The notes under the pieces are model-generated. The model made no database searches and was not told where the DNA came from. It saw nothing but the letters and a program-made list of their open reading frames with translations. Shown here in pieces: positions 34,475 to 42,463 of a stretch of DNA of 42,463 nucleotides. The stretch's first letter is position 1. The number at the start of each line of letters is the position of its first letter. The position numbers and the translations under genes were made by a program. The DNA comes from Methylobacterium goesingense. GTDB lineage: Bacteria > Pseudomonadota > Alphaproteobacteria > Rhizobiales > Beijerinckiaceae. The stretch spans positions 1-42,463 of the forward strand of contig NZ_BPQL01000006.1 of NCBI RefSeq assembly GCF_022179225.1. The letters run 5' to 3'.

Positions 34475-35116
34475 ATGCCGTCCCGCCGCCTTGCCCTCGG
34501 GCTGATCCTGCTGGCTCCCCTGGCCGCATGCCAATCGCGCGGCCCCGTCAGCGTGGCGCAGGACGACGAGGCGGCCTGGTACACCGGCACGATGCCGGAC
34601 AAGCCCTTCGACGTACCGCTGGTCGACAAGACGCGCCTCGATCCGAAGTACCGCCGGCAGATCGTGCGCTACACCGGGCCCGAGAAGCCCGGCACCATCG
34701 TGGTCGACATCGACGCCCGTCAGCTCGCCCTGGTGCAGGAGGACGGCACTGCGGTGCAGTACGGCGTCGGGGTGGGCAAGCTCGGTTTCTCCTGGAAGGG
34801 ACAGGCGCGGGTCGGCCGCAAGGGAACGTGGCCCGACTGGCGCCCGACCACCACGATGGTCTCCCTCAACCCCGACCTGCCGCGCACCCTCAAGGGCGGC
34901 GTCGACAATCCCCTCGGCGCCCGCGCGCTCTACCTCTACCAGGGCTCACGCGACATCCTGTTCCGCATCCACGGGACCAACGAGCCCTGGAGCATCGGAG
35001 AGCAGATGTCCTCGGGCTGCGTGCGCATGCTGAACGAAGACATTGTCGATCTCTACGAGCGTGTTCCGGTCGGCGCGACGGTTCTGGTCAAGCGAAACGG
35101 CAAGTACCGCGTTTGA
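34475..35116 (+). CDS. L,D-transpeptidase lipoprotein (YkuD family)
   Basis: This 213-residue lipoprotein forms 3-3 peptidoglycan crosslinks or anchors proteins to the wall. The signal peptide ends in the lipobox LAAC (Cys19), so it is lipid-anchored. The YkuD domain (about residues 75-213) has the histidine in RIHGTNEPWSIG and the catalytic SSGCVRML cysteine. The sequence GTIVVDIDARQLALVQEDG and the GVGKLGFSWKGQARV stretch are typical of the ErfK/YbiS group. GTGGAG precedes the ATG; an in-frame ATG at 34463 would lengthen the signal peptide by four residues. DUF3096 follows after 79 bp. Confidence 0.94.
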   Translation: MPSRRLALGLILLAPLAACQSRGPVSVAQDDEAAWYTGTMPDKPFDVPLVDKTRLDPKYRRQIVRYTGPEKPGTIVVDIDARQLALVQEDGTAVQYGVGVGKLGFSWKGQARVGRKGTWPDWRPTTTMVSLNPDLPRTLKGGVDNPLGARALYLYQGSRDILFRIHGTNEPWSIGEQMSSGCVRMLNEDIVDLYERVPVGATVLVKRNGKYRV

Positions 35117-35195
35117 GGTAGATCCTTTTTGAATTGCGTTGATTGATAGATCTGGCACCGGAAGGTCGTCGGTCCAAGATCCCGGGAGGCATTCG

Positions 35196-35348
35196 ATGAC
35201 GATCACCATTTCGAGCTTGCAGCCGATCATCGCACTCGCGGCCGGCGTGCTGATCCTGATCATGCCACGATTGTTGAACTTCATCGTGGCCATCTACCTT
35301 ATCCTTGTGGGACTGATCGGCCTCGGCGTCTTTCGGGCCCTGTCCTAG
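35196..35348 (+). CDS. DUF3096 small membrane protein
   Basis: This 50-residue protein matches DUF3096: MTITISSLQPIIALAAGVLILIMPRLLNFIVAIYLILVGLIGLGVF. It is almost entirely hydrophobic, with two membrane helices around a conserved MPRLLNFIVA turn. Function is unknown. GGGAGG lies about nine bases before the ATG. I found no sigma-EcfG motif in front of it. Confidence 0.92.
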   Translation: MTITISSLQPIIALAAGVLILIMPRLLNFIVAIYLILVGLIGLGVFRALS

Positions 35349-35495
35349 ACACCGCGCAACACGGTTACACACCGCCTAAAGCGTTACACGGTTCCGGCGT
35401 GGCCGCGCCGTTCATCTTGCGTTGCAGCAGGAGATGGTCCAACCCGCCGTGTTAGGAATGGGGCGTGTTTCACTCCCGCAAGCGGACGGATACAA

Positions 35496-38180
<2,685 letters not shown>

Positions 38181-38218
38181 GACCGCGTCCCCCCGCGGGA
38201 CGGGTTCGGAGGCGGATG

Positions 38219-38245
38219 CGGGGCGGCCGATGGCCGCCCCGTTTT
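38219..38245 (+). terminator. ppdK intrinsic terminator
   Basis: A perfect 10-bp stem (38219-38228 with 38232-38241) with a 3-nt loop leads into TTTT. Confidence 0.92.
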
Positions 38246-38286
38246 CGTTGCGAATCCGACCGTTCAACAAATTGTCGAAAACACGG

Positions 38287-38311
38287 CGAACCGATTTCGC
38301 GCAGGCACGTT
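38287..38311 (+). promoter_or_regulatory. Weak sigma-EcfG-like match (CGAAC-N16-CGTT)
   Basis: The first base of the -35 differs (CGAAC, 38287-38291); the 16-bp spacing and the CGTT (38308-38311) are right. It lies 75 bp before the 87-aa membrane protein gene. Confidence 0.35.
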
Positions 38312-38386
38312 CAGTGCTAGTGCCGAACCGTAGCGCGCGGGTCATCCTGCTCATTGGGGCGGCAGCCATCGCGTGGGATCGCCGGC

Positions 38387-38650
38387 ATGAACGACACCAG
38401 CCCACCCCCTCTCTTCATCAATGAAAATCCCGTCGCGGTGCCGCTGCCCCGCGCGATGCAGCAGGCCTACCTGTGGGTCGTCACCGGCCTCGGCGGCCTC
38501 GCCACGATCGCGCTGTTCGTCTTCGCCGTCGCGACCCAGAGCGGCGCCGACGCGGAGCGGATCGCGAGCAGCCAGAGCGGCGAGCGCACGGGCTTGACGA
38601 CCCTGATCGGGCATCTCGGCGCCACGCATGGACGGCCGGGCGCGCTCTGA
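38387..38650 (+). CDS. Small single-helix membrane protein, unknown function
   Basis: This 87-residue protein has one strong membrane helix (YLWVVTGLGGLATIALFVFAVAT, residues ~28-50) after a Pro-rich N-terminus, and a polar C-terminal tail. I do not recognise a family. The ATG at 38387 is used; an in-frame upstream start at 38354 looks poorer. Its promoter may be the weak sigma-EcfG-like site upstream. Confidence 0.65.
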   Translation: MNDTSPPPLFINENPVAVPLPRAMQQAYLWVVTGLGGLATIALFVFAVATQSGADAERIASSQSGERTGLTTLIGHLGATHGRPGAL

Positions 38651-38751
38651 CCGGACGCCCTTAACCGCTCCGCAACCATACCACACGATAGTCGATCTCA
38701 CGGGCCGCCGCCTCTCCCTGAGGGCCGGCGATCCGCGCGTTTGGCATCCTT

Positions 38752-39822
38752 GTGCGGGTCGGTTGCGTGGGCACGAAACGGTTACGACGCGCTTCGCATC
38801 TGCGCTGGCTCAGTGCCGCCATGGTGCCCTGGACGGCCGGGCTCGGCCTCCTCGTCTCCTTCACGGCGACCGCGGGTACGGACATGGCCCCGGGCGCAGC
38901 GGGCCTCGCCGACCGCGCATCGCGCGTCGCCGCCACGGCCTCGCCCGGCGCGCGCCTCTCCGGAACCCAAACGCGCACTCATCCGGCACGGCGCTCGGCC
39001 ACGCGGCTCCCGGGCGGCGGCACCGATGCGCCCGCCACCGGCATGGTCATCCGCGCCAGCCTCGCCGAACCGGGCGACGGCCTGATCGCACCCGGCTCCA
39101 CCGCCTGGAATCCGGATCTCGACGCCAGCTTCGTACCTGCCCCCGAACTGGGCCTGGACCAGTCCCCGGATGCCGAAGGTGGTCCGATCGTCATCGAGGA
39201 CGGCGCGACGCCCGCGATCCCGCGCGCCGAGGCCCTGTCTTCCACGACCCCGGCCCCGGCGGATGCGACCCCGATCGAGGTGGCCGCGGCGAACCTCGCC
39301 TTCCCGGGCCTGTCGCCGCGCGCGGGCACGACGGACGGCGCTACCGCGCCGGTCCCGGACGCGACGCCCGAGGCCGCACGCCACCGCTACGCCGACCTGA
39401 TCGGCCCCGACGCCATGGACCGTGAGCAGCGCTGCCTCGCCGAGGCCGTATACTTCGAGGCCCGCAGTGAACCCGAGGAGGGACAGGCCGCCGTCGCCCA
39501 GGTGGTGCTGAACCGGGTCAAGAGCGGCCTCTACCCGAGCAACGTCTGCGGCGTCGTCTACCAGAACCGCCACCGCTACATGGGCTGCCAGTTCTCCTTC
39601 GCCTGCGAGGGCAAGTCCCTGCGCGTGACGGACGGCCCGTCCTGGCAAACGGCCACCCGCATCGCGAGCGCCGTGATCGAGGGCCGAACCTACCTTAGCG
39701 AGGTCGGTGGCGCGACGCATTACCATGCGGATTACGTGAAACCCGGCTGGTCGCGGCGCCTGAAGAAGATGGACGTCATCGGCCGGCACATCTTCTACCA
39801 GCTCAAGCGCGGACAGACCTGA
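38752..39822 (+). CDS. SleB-type cell wall hydrolase
   Basis: This protein of up to 356 residues has a C-terminal hydrolase-2 (SleB, peptidoglycan lytic) domain from about residue 220: REQRCLAEAVYFEARSEPEEGQAAVAQVVLNRVKSG, with the probable catalytic Glu, followed by the Cys-containing NVCGVVYQNRHRYMGCQFSFACEGK. An N-terminal hydrophobic segment (MVPWTAGLGLLVSFTATAG) is a signal or anchor, followed by about 150 low-complexity Ala/Pro/Thr-rich residues. The GTG at 38752 is the longest plausible start but lacks a ribosome-binding site; the ATG at 38821 would begin just before the hydrophobic segment. It probably remodels peptidoglycan in growth or division. Confidence 0.85.
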   Translation: MRVGCVGTKRLRRASHLRWLSAAMVPWTAGLGLLVSFTATAGTDMAPGAAGLADRASRVAATASPGARLSGTQTRTHPARRSATRLPGGGTDAPATGMVIRASLAEPGDGLIAPGSTAWNPDLDASFVPAPELGLDQSPDAEGGPIVIEDGATPAIPRAEALSSTTPAPADATPIEVAAANLAFPGLSPRAGTTDGATAPVPDATPEAARHRYADLIGPDAMDREQRCLAEAVYFEARSEPEEGQAAVAQVVLNRVKSGLYPSNVCGVVYQNRHRYMGCQFSFACEGKSLRVTDGPSWQTATRIASAVIEGRTYLSEVGGATHYHADYVKPGWSRRLKKMDVIGRHIFYQLKRGQT

Positions 39823-40017
39823 ACGCCCGAATCGTTCCCGCGCTTTTTACCTAAGCAATGAAACATCTAGGTAGTCCTAAGCTTGGGTTAATTTTACCCT
39901 GACTTGGGATTGAGCTTGCCCACGGGGCAACTTGGCAGCCTCTGATACGTCGAGATGCGCGCGGTCTTCGCGCGACATCCCGCTTCGTTCAGAGTCTCAA
40001 GCCCCGAGGAACACGTC

Positions 40018-40605
40018 ATGACCGCGCCGGTCACCCCAAGCCTGCTTCTCGCCGCCATCGCCGGCGCCCTCCTCAGCGTCTCATCCGCCCAGGCGGGGGG
40101 TTGCGGCGGCGCCGAGTGCTACCGCCACGTCAACACGCCCCCGGTCTATGGCGCCGTATCGGAGCGCGTCCTCGTACGCCCGGCCGAGACCGTCTACCGC
40201 ACCGTCCCGCCCGTCTACGACACCGTGTCCGAGCGCGTGCTCGTGGCGCCGGGCGGGCGCGTCTGGCAGACCAGCCGCGACGCCTACGGCGAACTCGTTG
40301 GCTGCTGGGTCGACGTGCCCCCGCAATACACGGTGCGCCACCGCCGCGTGCTGGTGCAGCCCGCCCAGACCATTCCGGAGACGATCCCGGCGGAATACGC
40401 CAGCGTCCGCCGCCGCGTCCTGGTGCAGCCGGCGCGCTCCGGCTGGGTCCCGGCCAATTACGGGCAGGGCGGCTATCCGGGCGCCTACGGACCGAGCCTC
40501 GCCATCGGTTCGATCCCCGATGCCTTCGGCATCACGGGCGCCAGTTCGGCCGATGTCGGCGTGGGCCTCGGCTTCTCCCGGGGCAGCATCTACGACGGCT
40601 ACTGA
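40018..40605 (+). CDS. Secreted repeat protein with four RVLV-x-P motifs
   Basis: This 195-residue protein has a Sec signal peptide (cleavage near SAQAGG, residue ~22) and then an internal repeat. The motif RVLVxP occurs four times (ERVLVRPAETVY, ERVLVAPGG, RRVLVQPAQTI, RRVLVQPARSG), separated by 25-50 residues that include Tyr/Val/Pro-rich strands such as RTVPPVYDTVS. Cysteines lie near the mature N-terminus and mid-protein. The C-terminus is Gly/Tyr-rich. It is probably periplasmic or surface-exposed; function is unknown. GAGGAACA precedes the ATG at 40018. A terminator follows. Confidence 0.8.
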   Translation: MTAPVTPSLLLAAIAGALLSVSSAQAGGCGGAECYRHVNTPPVYGAVSERVLVRPAETVYRTVPPVYDTVSERVLVAPGGRVWQTSRDAYGELVGCWVDVPPQYTVRHRRVLVQPAQTIPETIPAEYASVRRRVLVQPARSGWVPANYGQGGYPGAYGPSLAIGSIPDAFGITGASSADVGVGLGFSRGSIYDGY

Positions 40606-40615
40606 GCATGCGGAC

Positions 40616-40638
40616 CGGCCCCGGGTCGCCCGGGGCCG
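40616..40638 (+). terminator. Terminator after the repeat protein gene
   Basis: A perfect 10-bp GC stem (40616-40625 with 40629-40638) with a 3-nt loop starts 11 bp after the stop. It is followed by only a few Ts. Confidence 0.7.
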
Positions 40639-40691
40639 CTTGATTCAACCGGCTGCCGACACACCTTGCCTTGGAAAAGCGGAGGTGTGCC

Positions 40692-41678
40692 ATGGGTTGG
40701 TTCAAGGCTTGGGTCGTCGAGAAGACCGAGACGGGGCAATCCCTCGCCTTCAAGGATTTCGACGATGCCGACCTGATGGAGGGCGATGTCACCGTCCGGG
40801 TGTCCCACTCCACGGTGAACTACAAGGACGGACTGGCGATGACCGGCAAGTCGCCGGTTGTGCGCCGCTTCCCCATGATCCCGGGCATCGATTTCGCCGG
40901 CACCGTCGAGACTTCGGACCACCCTGACTACAAGCCTGGCGACGCGGTGGTGCTCACCGGCTGGGGCGTCGGCGAGACCCATCTGGGAGCCTACGCCGAG
41001 CGCGCCCGCGTCAAGGGCGACTGGCTGGTGCCACTGCCGGAGGGCCTTAGCCCCGCCCAGGCCATGGCGATCGGTACCGCCGGCTACACCGCGATGCTCT
41101 GTCTGATGGCCCTCGACCACCACGGCGTGAACCCGGCGCAGGGTCCGGTTCTGGTCACGGGCGCATCCGGCGGCGTCGGGTCGGTGGCCGTCGCGCTCCT
41201 GGCCCGGGCCGGCTGGCACGTCATCGCCTCGACGGGTCGCGATTCGGAGGCCGATTACCTGCGAAACCTCGGAGCCGCCGAGATTCTCGACCGCGCGGAA
41301 CTCGGCAAGCCCGGCAAGCCGCTCGCCAAGGAGCGCTGGGCGGCAGCGGTGGACGCGGTCGGCTCCGTCACCCTCGCCAACGTCCTCGCCGGCACGAAGG
41401 CGGACGGCGCGGTGGCGGCCTGCGGTCTGGCGCAGGGCATGGACCTGCCCACCTCCGTGGCCCCCTTCATCCTGCGCGGCGTCTCGCTGCTGGGCATCAA
41501 CAGCGTGACCACGCCCCAGGCCAAGCGCCGGGCGGCCTGGGGACGCCTCGCGCGGGAACTCGATCACGACAAGCTCGCGGCGATGACCCAGACGGTGCCG
41601 CTGGCCGGCGTCGACACGGTGGCGCAGGCGATCCTGGAGGGCCGGGTCCGCGGGCGCACGGTGGTCGAGGTGGCTTGA
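40692..41678 (+). CDS. acuI: Acrylyl-CoA reductase, YhdH/AcuI-type quinone oxidoreductase
   Basis: AcuI reduces acrylyl-CoA to propionyl-CoA with NADPH and detoxifies acrylate. The 328-residue medium-chain dehydrogenase has the N-terminal domain with SHSTVNYKDGLAMTGKSPVVR and PMIPGIDFAGTVE, and a Rossmann domain with the nucleotide-binding loop TGASGGVGSVAV. C-terminal GVSLLGINSV and PQAKRRAAWGRLA fit the YhdH/AcuI group. No zinc-binding cysteines are present, as expected. The ATG at 40692 has a strong GGAGGT five bases upstream. It is single-gene, ended by a terminator shared with the greA upstream region. Confidence 0.93.
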   Translation: MGWFKAWVVEKTETGQSLAFKDFDDADLMEGDVTVRVSHSTVNYKDGLAMTGKSPVVRRFPMIPGIDFAGTVETSDHPDYKPGDAVVLTGWGVGETHLGAYAERARVKGDWLVPLPEGLSPAQAMAIGTAGYTAMLCLMALDHHGVNPAQGPVLVTGASGGVGSVAVALLARAGWHVIASTGRDSEADYLRNLGAAEILDRAELGKPGKPLAKERWAAAVDAVGSVTLANVLAGTKADGAVAACGLAQGMDLPTSVAPFILRGVSLLGINSVTTPQAKRRAAWGRLARELDHDKLAAMTQTVPLAGVDTVAQAILEGRVRGRTVVEVA

Positions 41679-41682
41679 GCGG

Positions 41683-41714
41683 AACGCCGGGCACACGCCG
41701 GGCGTTTTCGTTTT
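41683..41714 (+). terminator. acuI terminator
   Basis: AACGCC (41683-41688) pairs with GGCGTT (41701-41706), extended inside by three pairs, and is followed by T-rich sequence (41705-41714). The hairpin also contains a perfect GGAAC-N17-CGTT string, which is probably coincidental because the arms themselves supply AACG and CGTT. Confidence 0.8.
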
Positions 41715-41715
41715 C

Positions 41716-42177
41716 ATGAGCCAAGCATTTGTCCGTGAGCGGGATGGAGACGCGGTGTTCGAGGATCTCCCCGAGCGCCCGATCTCGTCCCATCCCAATT
41801 TCGTCACCCCCGAGGGGATGGCCCAGATCGAGGCCGAGGTCGCGCGCCTTCAGGCCGCGTTCTCGGCTCTGACCCCGGAGGCGCAGGCCGACGTCGCCCG
41901 CATCAACCGCGACCTCGCCTACTGGACAGCCCGCCGCAGTTCCGCTCAGCTTGTCGAGGCTGAGCCCGGCGACGTGGTCCGGTTCGGCTCGACGGTGACG
42001 ATCCTGGCCGAGGACGACAGCCGCCGGACCTACCGCATCGTCGGTGAGGACGAGGCCGATCCGGCACAGGGCACCATCTCGTACGTTTCCCCGATGGCCC
42101 GCGCGCTGACCGGTAAGGTCGTCGGCGACGTCGTCGAAGTGAATGAACACGAGAGCGAGATCATGGAAATCGGCTGA
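41716..42177 (+). CDS. Transcript-cleavage factor of the GreA/GreB family
   Basis: Gre factors rescue backtracked RNA polymerase by stimulating transcript cleavage. The 153-residue protein has an N-terminal coiled-coil (about residues 35-75, GMAQIEAEVARLQAAFSAL then ADVARINRDLAYW) and a C-terminal FKBP-like domain (VRFGSTVTILAEDDSRRTYRIVGEDEADPAQGTISYVSPMARALTGK). The first 25 residues (SQAFVRERDGDAVFEDLPERP) match the alphaproteobacterial GreA-like subgroup. The ATG follows the acuI terminator by only a few bases and has no clear ribosome-binding site, so it may be leaderless. It is related to greA/greB; I keep the symbol empty because paralogues are common. Confidence 0.9.
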   Translation: MSQAFVRERDGDAVFEDLPERPISSHPNFVTPEGMAQIEAEVARLQAAFSALTPEAQADVARINRDLAYWTARRSSAQLVEAEPGDVVRFGSTVTILAEDDSRRTYRIVGEDEADPAQGTISYVSPMARALTGKVVGDVVEVNEHESEIMEIG

Positions 42178-42214
42178 ACCGCGTACACCCGGTGACGGCC
42201 CAGCCCAGCCCAAG

Positions 42215-42240
42215 AAAAAAGGCTCGGATTGCTCCGAGCC
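42215..42240 (-). terminator. Terminator of small RNA candidate 2 and of the Sua5/TsaC gene
   Basis: A perfect 8-bp stem (42221-42228 with 42233-42240) with a 4-nt loop is followed on the minus strand by TTTTTT (42220-42215). Confidence 0.93.
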
Positions 42241-42283
42241 CTGAAAGGGAAAAGGCCATTGGGGGCAGTACTGGCCTTCGTGA
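42215..42283 (-). ncRNA. Candidate stress-induced small RNA 2, after the Sua5/TsaC gene
   Basis: A perfect sigma-EcfG promoter (42290-42314, minus strand) lies downstream of the TsaC-like stop codon. The transcript it predicts, about 69 nt, folds into two hairpins. Hairpin 1 has a 7-bp stem (42272-42278 with 42252-42258) whose 13-nt loop contains CUGCCCCCAA; hairpin 2 is an 8-bp terminator stem (42233-42240 with 42221-42228) followed by UUUUUU. No ribosome-binding site or convincing reading frame is seen. A C-rich loop ahead of a terminator is the layout of Caulobacter GsrN-type and other alphaproteobacterial small RNAs. The same terminator may also end the tsaC mRNA. The 5' end is estimated. 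Confidence 0.7.
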
Positions 42284-42289
42284 TGGTAA

Positions 42290-42314
42290 AACGCAGTCCC
42301 CCGGGTCTGGTTCC
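42290..42314 (-). promoter_or_regulatory. Perfect sigma-EcfG promoter of small RNA candidate 2 (GGAAC-N16-CGTT)
   Basis: On the minus strand GGAAC (42314-42310) and CGTT (42293-42290) are 16 bases apart, lying between the TsaC-like stop codon at 42335 and the hairpins. No protein gene follows before the terminator. Confidence 0.82.
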
Positions 42315-42334
42315 AAGAAAATTCGAAAAAAGTT

Positions 42335-42463
42335 TCAGCGCGGCGCGGAGGCCCTCCGCAGCCGATCATTGATCGCCTCGCCGAGACCGCGTTCGGGGAT
42401 CGGCGCGACCGCGATCACTGGCGCGCCGATGCCGTCGAGCTGGCGCAGCGCCGAGAACAGGCG
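42335..42463 (-). CDS. Partial Sua5/TsaC threonylcarbamoyl-AMP synthase, C-terminus
   Basis: Only the last 42 residues are in the window (RLFSALRQLDGIGAPVIAV then a segment ending EAINDRLRRASAPR); the gene continues past the right edge. The LFxALRxLD and GLGEAINDRLRRA patterns match the C-terminal Sua5 domain of L-threonylcarbamoyladenylate synthase, which makes the precursor of the t6A tRNA modification. The stop codon is at 42335-42337. A separate stress-type promoter and small-RNA candidate occupy its 3' flank. Confidence 0.72.
   Translation of the reverse strand, partial: RLFSALRQLDGIGAPVIAVAPIPERGLGEAINDRLRRASAPR

Noticed and set aside
41681..41706. Perfect GGAAC-N17-CGTT string just before the greA-like gene
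   Set aside because: Both elements fall in the two arms of the acuI terminator, whose AACGCC/GGCGTT arms create AACG and CGTT automatically, and the ATG would lie only 10 bp after the -10. I treat it as probable coincidence, though a leaderless stress transcript is not excluded.

Overview
The window is high-GC DNA from an alphaproteobacterium, most likely Methylobacterium/Methylorubrum. The main evidence is a 267-residue PhyR with its phospho-acceptor at Asp190, divergent from nepR, the ntrY-ntrX-hfq-hflX cluster, an oxalate/formate-antiporter-type gene beside a Ntn-hydrolase gene, and acrylyl-CoA reductase. Species is not claimed. I see no prophage, insertion sequence, CRISPR array, tRNA or rRNA.

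Layout. 1-3.1 kb: an OFA-family MFS transporter and a gamma-glutamyltransferase-like hydrolase (possible oxamate/oxalate use). 3.2-9.1 kb: a five-unit tandem repeat, then ntrY-ntrX-hfq-hflX. 9.2-11 kb: a fasciclin protein and an outer-membrane-type protein. 11.5-17.6 kb: uvrA divergent from a NIT-domain chemoreceptor, then a small secreted protein. 17.8-24.2 kb: an orphan SF2 helicase, a DUF1469 membrane protein, a TerB protein, the EF-P modification pair epmA-epmB divergent from efp, and a DUF1624 membrane protein. 24.4-30.6 kb: a two-domain cold-shock protein with DUF192, small hydrolases, a single-domain response regulator followed by a divergent NepR-like protein, GST and DUF1328. 30.7-33.1 kb: the general stress response core nepR/phyR and small stress genes. 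33.3-42.5 kb: a cyclic-nucleotide-binding protein, VOC protein, L,D-transpeptidase, DUF3096, pyruvate phosphate dikinase, SleB hydrolase, a repeat-bearing secreted protein, acuI, greA and the 3' end of a Sua5/TsaC gene.

The most striking signal is repeated copies of the general-stress sigma factor (sigma-EcfG) promoter, GGAAC-N16/17-CGTT. By eye I find seven perfect intergenic copies I regard as credible: upstream of phyR, nepR, the DUF1328 gene, a 112-aa secreted protein, a 214-aa secreted protein, and two stretches with no protein gene. Near-matches precede the KGG-motif stress protein, the DUF1469 gene, the NepR-like gene and, weakly, an 87-aa protein. An eighth perfect match before greA coincides with a terminator stem and is treated as doubtful.

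Both promoters without a protein gene lead, within about 70-90 nt, to a strong intrinsic terminator on the same strand. The predicted transcripts carry a C-rich loop followed by a terminator hairpin. I propose them as two stress-induced small RNAs, similar in architecture to Caulobacter GsrN, which is also driven by the general stress sigma factor. Together with hfq, nepR, phyR and a second NepR-like protein, the window holds much of a stress regulatory circuit and several likely targets, but the sigma factor gene itself is not here.
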